Shown here: piece by piece, positions 1-8,199 of the stretch
Layout: each line of letters starts with the position of its first letter
How positions within the stretch are numbered: the stretch's first letter is position 1
DNA from: Hyphomicrobiales bacterium
GTDB taxonomy: Bacteria > Pseudomonadota > Alphaproteobacteria > Rhizobiales > Rhizobiaceae
Length of the DNA: 64,000 nucleotides
Direction of reading: 5' to 3'
NCBI GenBank assembly: GCA_900468625.1
Contig: UBUL01000007.1
Coordinates: 62,001-126,000, forward strand
Translations under genes and position numbers: made by a program
Notes under the pieces: model-generated
What the model saw: the letters and a program-made list of their open reading frames with translations, nothing else
The model's database searches: none
Told to the model about the DNA's origin: nothing

Positions 1-113
1 CCCGGACCATCGGAAATCATGGTCTCCGGCTGGTGACCATAAGCATCGGCGCCGCCGTTCCAGAGAAGTTGGGCGTCGGATGTGGGCATGGCGGCAAAAG
101 CGATGGACGGCAT
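1..113 (-). CDS. DUF1203 family protein, N-terminal fragment cut by the window edge
   Basis: Only the first 37 codons are in the window. An ATG at 113 follows a strong AAAGGAG ribosome site. The peptide starts MPSIAFAAMPTSDAQLLWNG and runs to an ISDG element at the edge. In DUF1203 proteins, as I remember them, such a start leads into a GNPCRHC-type cysteine motif, which would lie outside the window. The family has no established function. Recognition rests on a short N-terminus, so the family name is an inference. Confidence 0.5.
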   Translation of the reverse strand, partial: MPSIAFAAMPTSDAQLLWNGGADAYGHQPETMISDGP

Positions 114-192
114 GGCAAAGCTCCTTTCGAGATTTGCCATGTGATGCGCCGGAATGACGTGCGAAACCACCCGATTCCTGCTGCTGCAAAAT

Positions 193-750
193 CTAGCCCT
201 TCTTGGCCAGCTCCAGCAGTTCCTTGTCGCTGAGCGGCCGGACGATGCCTTCTCCAGTCGAGATCGGCGAGAAGCCGAACATCTGGTAGAGCTGCAGCGC
301 CCGCGGATGGTCGAGATTGTTCGTCGTCGTCACGATCCGCTGCGGGTTCAGCGTCCAGATCGCGTAGAGCGCCTGCAGCAGGAACCATTTGCCAATGCCA
401 AGACCGAGCGCGTGCTCGATGAGGCCGAAATGGCTGAGTTCGATCGTCTCTTCATCCTGCCGGAAATATTCGAAGAAGCCGGCAGGCGCCCCGTTGACGT
501 AGAGCACGCTGATATTGTTGCGCTGGTCGTGAAGCGTCGCTGCCAAATCTTCGTCGGAGAGGCGAATACGATCGACCCAGTGCCAGCGCGCGCCGACCTG
601 CCGGTAGAGATAGCGATAGAAGGGCAGCGGAATATCAGGCGTACGCATGATCGCCGTCTGGATATTGACCGGCACGGGCAGGCTTGCCTTGGGTGGGGCG
701 GTCATTTCCAGTCGCGTGATGTGAACTTTGATGGAGGAGGGCGTTTTCAC
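193..750 (-). CDS. GNAT-family N-acetyltransferase
   Basis: Predicted acyl-CoA-dependent N-acetyltransferase of about 185 residues; the substrate is unknown. The acetyl-CoA loop is visible as ALGLGIGKW, followed by a long helix and the C-terminal LYQMFGF segment usual in GNAT folds. A GTG start at 750, 12 bases after the sseA stop, keeps the N-terminal HITRLEM segment. An ATG at 705 is the alternative, and a longer frame from 807 would overlap sseA. It is the last gene of the cysK-alaX-sseA-GNAT unit, so a link to sulfur amino-acid metabolism is possible but not shown. Confidence 0.75.
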   Translation of the reverse strand: MKTPSSIKVHITRLEMTAPPKASLPVPVNIQTAIMRTPDIPLPFYRYLYRQVGARWHWVDRIRLSDEDLAATLHDQRNNISVLYVNGAPAGFFEYFRQDEETIELSHFGLIEHALGLGIGKWFLLQALYAIWTLNPQRIVTTTNNLDHPRALQLYQMFGFSPISTGEGIVRPLSDKELLELAKKG

Positions 751-761
751 GGCCGGGGCGC

Positions 762-1619
762 TCAATCTTGACCAGTGACGATGGGGGTGTCCGTCCGGCT
801 GCCCCATTCCGACCAGGAGCCGTCGTAGAGTTTATTATTGCCATGGCCGAGGGATTCGAGCGCCAGCGTGATGATGGCGGCGGTAATGCCGGATCCGCAG
901 GTCGTAACTACAGGCTTTTCAAGATCTATGCCGGCCTTTTCGATCGTTTCTCGCAGTTCTGGCAGGGACTTGAACTTGCCGTTCGTGGCGAACACGCCGG
1001 ATGGCAGGCTTCTCGCGCCCGGCATATGGCCCGAGCGCATGCCTTCGCGCGGCTCCGGCTCCGTTGCCGCAAAGCGCCCGCCGCTGCGAGCATCGGCGAT
1101 CTGCAGCGAGCGGCTGTCGACGATCCCGCGCATTTCTTCGAGTGAAACGATACGGTTGCCGTTGAACCGAGGCTTGAAAGTCGCGGGCATAAAGTCAGGC
1201 AGCGCCGTCTCCAGCGGCCGCCCTTCGGCCTTCCAGCCGTCAAGGCCGCCGTCGAGGACGAAAACATTCGGCGCCCCCATGACGATGTGGAACAGCCACC
1301 AGACACGCGGCGAGGCGAACACGCCGGGGCCATCGTAGACGACGATACGATCGTTCTCGCTGATGCCGAGCTTGCCGACTTCCGCGGCGAAGAACTCGGG
1401 CGAGGGGACCATATGCGGCAGGTTGGTCGAGTGATCCGATATCTTGTCCTGATCGAAACGGATCGCGCCCGGAATGTGGCCGCTGGCATATTCCGCGTCG
1501 GCATTGCGCTTCTGCGCCGGCAGATAGAAGGATGCGTCGAGGATGCGCAGATCCTTGGCTCCCAGCTCGCCTTGCAGCCAGTCGGCGGATACGACGAAAC
1601 GGCTCTTGTCCGCTGCCAT
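762..1619 (-). CDS. sseA: 3-mercaptopyruvate sulfurtransferase
   Basis: Cytoplasmic two-domain rhodanese that moves sulfur from 3-mercaptopyruvate to thiophilic acceptors such as cyanide or thiols. It has 285 residues, a normal length. The inactive N-terminal rhodanese domain includes the HIPGA element near residue 48. The catalytic domain ends in the loop CGSGITA with Cys241; the CGSG form favours mercaptopyruvate sulfurtransferase over thiosulfate rhodanese. A GGGAGAG ribosome site precedes the ATG at 1619. It lies 66 bases downstream of alaX in a minus-strand unit headed by cysteine synthase, which fits a role in cysteine catabolism. Confidence 0.9.
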   Translation of the reverse strand: MAADKSRFVVSADWLQGELGAKDLRILDASFYLPAQKRNADAEYASGHIPGAIRFDQDKISDHSTNLPHMVPSPEFFAAEVGKLGISENDRIVVYDGPGVFASPRVWWLFHIVMGAPNVFVLDGGLDGWKAEGRPLETALPDFMPATFKPRFNGNRIVSLEEMRGIVDSRSLQIADARSGGRFAATEPEPREGMRSGHMPGARSLPSGVFATNGKFKSLPELRETIEKAGIDLEKPVVTTCGSGITAAIITLALESLGHGNNKLYDGSWSEWGSRTDTPIVTGQD

Positions 1620-1685
1620 GATGATCTCTCCCTGCCTTATGATAGGATTTCTTGGTCTTGGTATCGGGATCCAGGCGTTGCCCGG

Positions 1686-2423
1686 TCAATTCTCGTCGGT
1701 CGGCGTGCCGAACCGAATGCGGAAGCGGCGGTTTTCCTTGCCCTTCTTTTCTATCTTGGCGATGTGGATCGCTCCGACCTCCTGCGTCTCCGACACATGC
1801 GTACCGCCGCAGGGCTGGCTGTCGACGGCCGAATCCTCGCCGATGCAGACGAGGCTCACACGGCCGAGGCCTATCGGCGGACGCACATTCTTGGATTTGA
1901 CGATGCCCGGATTGGCGATCAGTTCCTCATCCGTGATCCAGCGGACGAAAACGGGATGGTTCTCGTTGACGAGCGCCATCATTTTGGCCGTCACTTCGCC
2001 CTTATCGATCGTTTCGCTCATATCGAAATCGACGCGGCTTTCTTCCTCGCCGACCGCAGCCCCCGTGATCGGGTAGGGGCACACGACCGAGAGCAGATGG
2101 CAGGCCGTATGCATGCGCATCAGCTTGTAGCGGCGCGCCCAGTCGATGTGCAGCACCAGCTTTTCGCCGACGATGGGCCGCGGCTCACCCTCGAGCGGAA
2201 CGTGGACGATGATGTCCTTGATTTGCCCGTGCTTCGTCTGGCCGAGGATGATCCTCGAGCCGTCGCCGCGCTCCAGGAAACCCGTATCGCCCGGCTGGCC
2301 GCCCGAGGTCGCATAGAAACAGGTCTGATCGAGTTCTATGCCCCCGTCTTCGTGGATTGCGGTTACGACTGCTTCGGCAGTGGAGAGATAGAAATCGTCA
2401 CGATAGAGGGCATTGACGGTCAT
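1686..2423 (-). CDS. alaX: Alanyl-tRNA editing protein, AlaX type
   Basis: Free-standing editing domain that hydrolyses mis-charged Ser-tRNA(Ala) or Gly-tRNA(Ala). The 245-residue protein carries the four expected zinc ligands in two motifs, HTACH (His105, His109) and CGGTH (Cys205, His209), on an AlaRS C-terminal editing fold. It has no aminoacylation domain, so it acts in trans. The start lies 4 bases after the cysK stop, which suggests translational coupling. Whether it edits serine only or also glycine cannot be read from the sequence. Confidence 0.88.
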   Translation of the reverse strand: MTVNALYRDDFYLSTAEAVVTAIHEDGGIELDQTCFYATSGGQPGDTGFLERGDGSRIILGQTKHGQIKDIIVHVPLEGEPRPIVGEKLVLHIDWARRYKLMRMHTACHLLSVVCPYPITGAAVGEEESRVDFDMSETIDKGEVTAKMMALVNENHPVFVRWITDEELIANPGIVKSKNVRPPIGLGRVSLVCIGEDSAVDSQPCGGTHVSETQEVGAIHIAKIEKKGKENRRFRIRFGTPTDEN

Positions 2424-2427
2424 CTGA

Positions 2428-3468
2428 TCACGCTGTCGTTTCGTATGGGACGGCGATTTCAGCCCGCTTTTCGAGATAGGCCGGCAGCGGCAAGCCTTTC
2501 GACTTCAGGAAGTCGGGATTGAAGAGCTTGGACTGATAGCGATTGCCGTAATCGCATAGGATGGTCACGATCGTATGTCCGGGGCCGAGATCTCTCGCGA
2601 GACGAACTGCGCCGGCAATATTGATGGCGGTCGAGCCGCCGAGGCAAAGGCCCTCGTGCTCGACCAGATCGAAGACGTAGGGAAGTGCTTCGGCATCGGT
2701 GACTTGATAGGCGAAGTCGGGAGTAAAGCCTTCCAGGTTCGCCGTGATGCGGCCCTGACCGATGCCCTCGGTGATCGAGGAGCCGGAGGATTTCAGTTCG
2801 CCGTTCTTGTAAAATTCATAGAGGGCAGCGCCTTCAGGATCGGCAATGCCGATCTTGATGTCCTTGCTGAAGGCATGCAGGCCCATGGCAACGCCCGCCA
2901 GCGTACCGCCGGAGCCGACCGAGCAGATGAAGCCGTCGATCTTGCCATTGGTATCGGCCCAGATTTCCTTGGCGGTCGTCTCGATATGGGCCTGACGATT
3001 GGCGATGTTGTCGAACTGGTTCGCCCAGATCGCGCCGTTCGGTTCCGTCCTGGCGAGCTGTTCGGCAAGCCGGCCTGAGACCTTCACGTAGTTGTTCGGG
3101 TTCCTGTAGGGCACGGCGGGAACTTCGACCAGTTCGGCGCCGAGCAGTTTCAGCGCGTCCTTCTTTTCCTGGCTCTGTGTCTCAGGAATGACGATGACGG
3201 TGCGATAGCCGAGCGCCTTGGCGACAAGCGTCAGGCCGATGCCGGTATTGCCGGCCGTTCCCTCGACGATGACTCCACCGGGCCGCAGCAGCCCTTTTTT
3301 CTCGGCGTCACGGATAATGTAGAGCGCGGCGCGATCCTTGACCGACTGGCCGGGATTCAAAAATTCGGCCTTGCCAAGAATGGTCGAGCCCGTCGCCTCG
3401 GAGGCACCCTTGAGCTTGATCAAAGGCGTATTGCCGATTGCTTCTAGAACGGACGGATGGACGGTCAT
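2428..3468 (-). CDS. cysK: Cysteine synthase A-like PLP enzyme
   Basis: O-acetylserine sulfhydrylase family (fold type II): O-acetylserine plus sulfide gives cysteine. The PLP lysine is Lys44 in the GQSVKDR motif, TAGNTG at 71-76 binds the substrate carboxylate and GSGGT at 185-189 binds the PLP phosphate. At 346 residues it is longer than the usual 300-320, with the excess at the C-terminus. It is the first gene of the minus-strand unit with alaX, sseA and the GNAT gene. Fold-type-II relatives such as cystathionine beta-synthase are hard to exclude by motif alone, so the substrate is less certain than the fold. Confidence 0.85.
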   Translation of the reverse strand: MTVHPSVLEAIGNTPLIKLKGASEATGSTILGKAEFLNPGQSVKDRAALYIIRDAEKKGLLRPGGVIVEGTAGNTGIGLTLVAKALGYRTVIVIPETQSQEKKDALKLLGAELVEVPAVPYRNPNNYVKVSGRLAEQLARTEPNGAIWANQFDNIANRQAHIETTAKEIWADTNGKIDGFICSVGSGGTLAGVAMGLHAFSKDIKIGIADPEGAALYEFYKNGELKSSGSSITEGIGQGRITANLEGFTPDFAYQVTDAEALPYVFDLVEHEGLCLGGSTAINIAGAVRLARDLGPGHTIVTILCDYGNRYQSKLFNPDFLKSKGLPLPAYLEKRAEIAVPYETTA

Positions 3469-3763
3469 TGGAATCTGCCTTCTGTTCGCAACTACTGTAA
3501 GAACGGTCTTTTCCCTTCACAAGGCTGCATAGGCAAGAAATTCTGTTCCTCGCTGTTTGTTCAGGCCGCAAAATTCGACTTGGCTGCCCTTATTCGATGA
3601 AGCGCTTGCTACCACACAAAGTCTCCAATCGGTGACGTTGATTTCCGCATCGAGCAGCCGAGCTGGCCGAAAGCGGCCACAATGATACGCTATTTCTAAA
3701 ATGCCACGGACGGCCGAAGCCCAAACGTTTGATGTAGGCGGCCGCCAGCCAAGGAGAAGAGCC

Positions 3764-4594
3764 ATGAGCCCGTTCATCGCACGTCCCGAACACGGAGTCG
3801 TCTGGATCACCGGCGCCAGTTCCGGTATCGGCCGCGCGCTCGGGCTGAAGCTGGCCGAAGAGGGATACAAGGTTGCCGTCACGGCGCGCAGCCACGACAA
3901 GCTTTTGGCACTGCAGACCGAGGCAAAAGCACTTGCCGGCAGCATCGTCGTGCTCGACGGCGACGTGACCGATGCCGAGGACATGGAGCATACCGTTGCC
4001 GCAATTGAGTATCAGCACGGCCCCATTGCCTTGGCGGTTCTGAACGCTGGCATCTATTTGCCGGCACGCGGCGAAGATCTCAATCACGAAGTGTTCGAAC
4101 GCAGTTTCGCCGTCAATCTTCACGGTGTCGTCAATTGTCTCGTTCCGGCGGTGCGGCACATGCGGGCGAGGGGGTACGGTCAGGTCGCGCTCGTGTCGTC
4201 CGTCGCCGGTTATGGCGGACTTCCCGGCGGTGCGGCTTATGGGGCCAGCAAGGCCGCGCTGATCAATATGGCTGAGAGCCTGAATTTCGAACTCGACCGT
4301 ATGGGCATACACATCCAGCTCGTCACCCCGGGCTACGTCGATACGCCGCTGACGGCTAAGAACAAGTTCGACATGCCTGATATCGTGTCCGCGCAGCAGG
4401 CGGCTGACGCAATATCAGCCGGATTGAAATCGCCGAACTTCGATATCAGTTTCCCGAAAGGCCTGGTTTACCGGGCAAAGCTGTTGAAGCTTCTGCCGTA
4501 CGGCCTCTATTTCCGGGCGCTCAGATATTTTCTCGGAATCGGCCCGAAACGCCAATCGGTAGGGGCGCGCATAACCGCGCATCCGGCTGAATAG
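3764..4594 (+). CDS. Short-chain dehydrogenase/reductase
   Basis: NAD(P)-dependent oxidoreductase of 276 residues with the classical SDR signature: cofactor loop TGASSGIG at 16-23, NAG at 94-96, active-site serine near 145-146 and the YxxxK pair Tyr159/Lys163. The start is set by an AAGGAG site just before the ATG at 3764; an in-frame ATG at 3701 has no such site. A hydrophobic C-terminus after residue 235 suggests membrane contact. The substrate is unknown. It is divergent from cysK and about 300 bases upstream of ugpC, with no clear functional link to either. Confidence 0.85.
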   Translation: MSPFIARPEHGVVWITGASSGIGRALGLKLAEEGYKVAVTARSHDKLLALQTEAKALAGSIVVLDGDVTDAEDMEHTVAAIEYQHGPIALAVLNAGIYLPARGEDLNHEVFERSFAVNLHGVVNCLVPAVRHMRARGYGQVALVSSVAGYGGLPGGAAYGASKAALINMAESLNFELDRMGIHIQLVTPGYVDTPLTAKNKFDMPDIVSAQQAADAISAGLKSPNFDISFPKGLVYRAKLLKLLPYGLYFRALRYFLGIGPKRQSVGARITAHPAE

Positions 4595-4895
4595 CGCTTA
4601 TCCATTTTCTTTCAATGATGAGTGCGCAGCGAGCGCACGATGGCATGATAGGGGACCGGCCGATGATCGTCTTGCCGGGTCGCCAACCGGCATGCGATGC
4701 CGGTCGCCAAAATGGTTCCGCTACCGCGCGTTTCATAAGAAAATCCTGCACGCAACTCTCGTGAAGGAAACTGGATGCCGCTTGTGATATAAGGGCTCCT
4801 TGTCACTGTTCTGTAATGCAAATTCGCTAGCAGTCCACCCGATTGACGGGCTCGGAATTGACGAGCCTAGAATTCACAGGCGGGGAAAGATCAAA
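4595..4895 (+). other. Intergenic leader between the SDR gene and ugpC
   Basis: No coding region is supported in these 301 bases. The right part is AT-richer and holds a possible extended -10 (TGATATAAG near 4786-4794) and the Pho-box-like direct repeat listed separately. This looks like the ugpC promoter region. Confidence 0.5.
4800..4817 (+). promoter_or_regulatory. Candidate PhoB binding site (Pho box) upstream of ugpC
   Basis: TTGTCAC-TGTT-CTGTAAT matches the Pho-box pattern of two CTGTCAT heptamers separated by 4 bases at 11 of 14 repeat positions, with the exact 11-base period. It lies 78 bases before the ugpC start. ugp genes are classical phosphate-starvation genes, so the position makes sense. 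Confidence 0.5.
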
Positions 4896-6008
4896 ATGGC
4901 GGAAATCCGCATCGAACAAGTTCGCAAGGCCTATGGACGCAATCCGGTCGTTCATGGCGTCGATCTGAATTTCCGATCGGGCGAATTCGTCGTCATTCTC
5001 GGCCCCTCCGGATGCGGCAAGTCCACACTGCTGCGTATGATTGCCGGCCTTGAGGACATCACCTCGGGTGAGATCATCATCGACGGCAAGGTGGTCAACC
5101 AGCTCGAGCCGCGCGAACGCGGCTGCGCCATGGTCTTCCAGAATTATGCGCTCTATCCGCACATGGATGTCGCCGCCAATATGGGCTATGCGCTCAAGGT
5201 CGCCGGTGTGCCGCGCGCCGAGCGCGACCGCCGGATCAAGGAAACCGCCAAGATCGTCGGCCTTGAAGATTTCCTTGCCCGCAAGCCGGCCGAGCTTTCC
5301 GGCGGTCAGCGTCAGCGCGTCGCCATGGGCCGTGCCATCATCCGCGAGCCGAAAGTTTTCCTTTTCGACGAGCCGCTCTCGAACCTCGATGCCAAGCTGC
5401 GTGTGCAGATGCGCGTCGAGATCCGCCGCCTGCACAAGCGTCTGTCGGCTACGTCTGTCTTCGTCACGCACGATCAGGTCGAGGCCATGACGCTCGCCGA
5501 CAAGCTCGTCGTGATGTACAAGGGCAATGTCGAGCAGGTCGGCACACCGCTTGAGGTCTACAACACGCCGCGCACGCGCTTCGTCGGCTCCTTCATCGGC
5601 TCTCCGGCCATGAATTTCCTGGAAGGCACCTTCTCGGCCAACGGCGAGCAATTCATCTTCGACGGCATTCCGATTGCCATCGACGCTAATATCGGCAAGC
5701 GCCATGCCGGCCAGCCGGTCGCCCTCGGCCTTCGCCCGGAACATGCTCGCCTCGTTCCGGCCGGTACGCCCGGTGCGATCCCGGCAACGGTCGATTTCGT
5801 CGAAGAGCTCGGCGCCGGCCGCGTTATCCATTGCGACATCAACGGTTCGAGCTTCGCCGTCGCGGTCGCCGACCACACGACCGGCCAGACCGGCCAGTCC
5901 GTCGCGCTGGAGCTGCCGCAGCAGCATACGCATCTCTTCGCCCAGGATACCGGGCTGCGGCTTGACGCCATCGCCTCCGTCACGCCGCTGAAGGTGCTGG
6001 CGAGCTGA
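4896..6008 (+). CDS. ugpC: sn-glycerol-3-phosphate importer, ATP-binding subunit
   Basis: ATPase of the glycerol-3-phosphate ABC importer, 370 residues. Walker A is GPSGCGKST at 36-44, the signature LSGGQ at 134-138, Walker B VFLFDEP at 154-160 and the switch histidine His192. A C-terminal TOBE/regulatory region follows from about residue 240, as in the MalK/UgpC family. The ATG at 4896 follows GGGGAAAGA. The gene is on the plus strand and converges on ugpBAE, whereas ugp genes usually run together as ugpBAEC, so it must have its own promoter; a Pho-box-like site lies upstream. UgpC and MalK-type ATPases are interchangeable by sequence, so the assignment leans on the neighbours. Confidence 0.85.
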   Translation: MAEIRIEQVRKAYGRNPVVHGVDLNFRSGEFVVILGPSGCGKSTLLRMIAGLEDITSGEIIIDGKVVNQLEPRERGCAMVFQNYALYPHMDVAANMGYALKVAGVPRAERDRRIKETAKIVGLEDFLARKPAELSGGQRQRVAMGRAIIREPKVFLFDEPLSNLDAKLRVQMRVEIRRLHKRLSATSVFVTHDQVEAMTLADKLVVMYKGNVEQVGTPLEVYNTPRTRFVGSFIGSPAMNFLEGTFSANGEQFIFDGIPIAIDANIGKRHAGQPVALGLRPEHARLVPAGTPGAIPATVDFVEELGAGRVIHCDINGSSFAVAVADHTTGQTGQSVALELPQQHTHLFAQDTGLRLDAIASVTPLKVLAS

Positions 6009-6037
6009 TTTTCAGACATAACTTTTCAGTAGGTATC

Positions 6038-6068
6038 GCCCGGAAGTTTTCCCGACTTCCGGGCTTTT
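6038..6068 (+). terminator. Rho-independent terminator of ugpC
   Basis: Nine-base stem CCCGGAAGT / ACTTCCGGG with a short loop, followed by CTTTTTC, 30 bases after the ugpC stop. Confidence 0.85.
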
Positions 6069-6177
6069 TCATCTATGGCAAGGCGGCTCGCTGACGGCGA
6101 GGCTGTTTGCAAGCGATCATCCCGATGGAACACGTTTGACTGCGATTATCTGCGGCGACGCGTGAGACATGACGAAG

Positions 6178-6200
6178 CATCGGATGGAAACCATCCGATG
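6178..6200. repeat. Perfect inverted repeat between convergent ugpC and ugpE
   Basis: CATCGGATGG and CCATCCGATG form a 10-base stem around an AAA loop. There is no U-rich tail on either strand, so it is a weak terminator at best. It could protect the 3-prime end of the ugpE message. It lies 94 bases beyond the ugpE stop. Confidence 0.6.
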
Positions 6201-6293
6201 AGTCATGGAGATAGATCAGTTCGCGGCAGGGAGAAGTATTGGTCTCCAAGGGGCACTCCCGCGCCGGCAAATCCGACGCGGCAGGCAACTCGA

Positions 6294-7208
6294 TCACTTC
6301 TCGGTAGCGATCATGCCGCGGACAACCCAGCGCTGCATCAGTACGACGACGGCAAGCGGCGGAATCATGATGATCAGCGTGCCGGCCATGGCGATGTGCC
6401 ACTCCGGAAGGCCGCCAAAGTTCGGGATGAGTGACTTGAGTTCGTGTACAGCCGTTATGTGGGCGGGATCGGTGGTTACCAACAACGGCCACAGATACTG
6501 ATTCCAGGCCCAGAGGAACATGATGGTGCCGAGGGCGGCCATATTGGTGCGCGACAGCGGCAGCAGGATATCGACGAAAAACCGCAATGCCCCCGCACCG
6601 TCCATGCGCGCAGCCTCGGCCAGCTCGTCCGGTATCGTCAGGAAGAACTGTCGGTAAAGAAAGGTGCCGGTCGCCGTCGCGACCAGCGGCAGGATAAGGC
6701 CGATCGAGGAGTTAAGCAGCCCGAGATTCAGCGAGACTTCGATACCCGTAAGCTTTGCGATGAGCCAGGTGATGCCGGTGAAGTCGAGAATTCCCTGGAA
6801 GGGCGAAAGCACGTTCGCTGCGACTGCATAGGTCGGCACGATGCGCACTTCGAGCGGCAGCATGAGCGTTATGAAGATCAGCCAGAAAATGAAATGGCGG
6901 CCGGGATAGCGGAAATAGACCAGCGAAAAGGCCGTTATCGCCGAAATGAGCACCTTGCCCACCGCGACGCCTGTGGCGAAGATCAGGCTGTTCAGCAGCT
7001 TGGGGCCGAGATTGGCAGTCGCCCAGGCCGCCTTCATGTTGACCAAAAAATCCGAGCCGGGGATCAGCGACATCGGCACCTTGTTGACGTCCGTGATGTT
7101 ATGCGATGCGGCAATGGCAACGATAGCCAGCGGACTTACGGCGACGATGAATCCCAGTAGCAGGATCAGATGGGTGAAGAAATTAAGGATGGGGGTGCGC
7201 TCGACCAT
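6294..7208 (-). CDS. ugpE: sn-glycerol-3-phosphate importer, permease subunit UgpE
   Basis: Inner-membrane permease of the MalG/UgpE type with six predicted membrane segments. The EAA loop (EAARMDGAGALRFF, about 198-211) docks on the ATPase and is followed by the conserved WNQYLWPLL segment. It has 304 residues against about 281 in E. coli UgpE. The extra 25-27 residues sit at about 137-163, between the VRIVPTY element and the LILPL helix, in a loop expected on the periplasmic side. It starts 7 bases after ugpA and is the last gene of ugpB-ugpA-ugpE. Confidence 0.88.
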   Translation of the reverse strand: MVERTPILNFFTHLILLLGFIVAVSPLAIVAIAASHNITDVNKVPMSLIPGSDFLVNMKAAWATANLGPKLLNSLIFATGVAVGKVLISAITAFSLVYFRYPGRHFIFWLIFITLMLPLEVRIVPTYAVAANVLSPFQGILDFTGITWLIAKLTGIEVSLNLGLLNSSIGLILPLVATATGTFLYRQFFLTIPDELAEAARMDGAGALRFFVDILLPLSRTNMAALGTIMFLWAWNQYLWPLLVTTDPAHITAVHELKSLIPNFGGLPEWHIAMAGTLIIMIPPLAVVVLMQRWVVRGMIATEK

Positions 7209-7215
7209 GTCAGCC

Positions 7216-8100
7216 TCAACGGTAATGCACGCGCTTCTCGATGAAGCGGAACTGGAAGATGGTAAGCAGGACGATCAGCAGCATGAGGATGATACTCTGT
7301 GCGGCCGCGCCGGAAAAATCGAGGCCTTTGAAGCCGTCCGAGTAGATCTTGTAGACCATGAGGTTGGTCGAGTTGTGCGGGCCGCCAGAAGTCATGATGT
7401 CGACAATGCCGAATGAATCCTGGAAGCTTTCCGTGATGTTGATGACGAGCAAAAAGAAGATCGTCGGCGTGATCAGCGGGAATTGAATGTCCCAGAAGCG
7501 GCGGAGCACGCCGGAGCCGTCCATGGCGGACGCCTCGATAAGCGCGCGTGGGATGGCCTGGAACGCGGCGAGGAAGAATATGAAGCTGTACCCGATATAT
7601 TTCCACGAGAAGGCGGCGATGACACAGGCCATCGCGGCGTTACCGTCAAGACCCGGGTCCCAGATCCCCGGCCACCACTGATTGACCACTGCCATGAGCC
7701 CCGCTTCCGGTGCCAGGATAAAGCGGAAAGCCATCGCCGATGCGGGCGCAGCAATACCGTAAGGCCAGATCAGGACGACGCGATAAATTTTCGAGCCACG
7801 CAGCTGCCGATCGGTCAGCGCCGCAAGTATCAGCCCGCCCGCCATGGAAATACTTGTGCTGATAGCAGCGAAGATGATGCTGATCGTCACCGAGTTCCAG
7901 TAATCGGAGCTGGCGAGAATGGATTTGAAATTGTCGAGCCCGACCCAGATATTGCCGCCGCCCCACGGTTGCTGCAGCGTCAAGGACCAGAATACCGCCT
8001 GACCGGCCGGCCAATAGAAAAAGGTGAAGATGAGGAGCAGCTGCGGCACTGCGAACAGGATGCCGACGCTCCATTTGTTGAAAGTTACTCGCTTTTCCAT
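7216..8100 (-). CDS. ugpA: sn-glycerol-3-phosphate importer, permease subunit UgpA
   Basis: Second inner-membrane permease, MalF/UgpA type, 294 residues, close to the E. coli length. It has six predicted membrane helices, an N-terminal cytoplasmic stretch beginning MEKRVTFNKWS and an EAA loop (IEASAMDGSGVLRRFWDIQF, around 205-225). It pairs with UgpE to form the channel. It follows ugpB after a 99-base spacer that contains a strong hairpin, so its message level is probably lower than that of ugpB. Confidence 0.9.
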   Translation of the reverse strand: MEKRVTFNKWSVGILFAVPQLLLIFTFFYWPAGQAVFWSLTLQQPWGGGNIWVGLDNFKSILASSDYWNSVTISIIFAAISTSISMAGGLILAALTDRQLRGSKIYRVVLIWPYGIAAPASAMAFRFILAPEAGLMAVVNQWWPGIWDPGLDGNAAMACVIAAFSWKYIGYSFIFFLAAFQAIPRALIEASAMDGSGVLRRFWDIQFPLITPTIFFLLVINITESFQDSFGIVDIMTSGGPHNSTNLMVYKIYSDGFKGLDFSGAAAQSIILMLLIVLLTIFQFRFIEKRVHYR

Positions 8101-8149
8101 TGTCTCTACCGGCTTGAGATCTCGATGCCACGCTTGCTTTCATAACGAA

Positions 8150-8175
8150 CGTCCGCCGGGAAACCCCGGCGGACG
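8150..8175 (-). promoter_or_regulatory. Intra-operon hairpin between ugpB and ugpA
   Basis: An 11-base perfect stem (CGTCCGCCGGG with CCCGGCGGACG) and a 4-base loop lie in the spacer just after the ugpB stop, with no U-tract. Such hairpins after binding-protein genes usually stabilise the upstream message or attenuate the downstream genes, giving more binding protein than permease. Confidence 0.65.
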
Positions 8176-8199
8176 CTGTTCTGTTGCGAGCTTTGCCGT

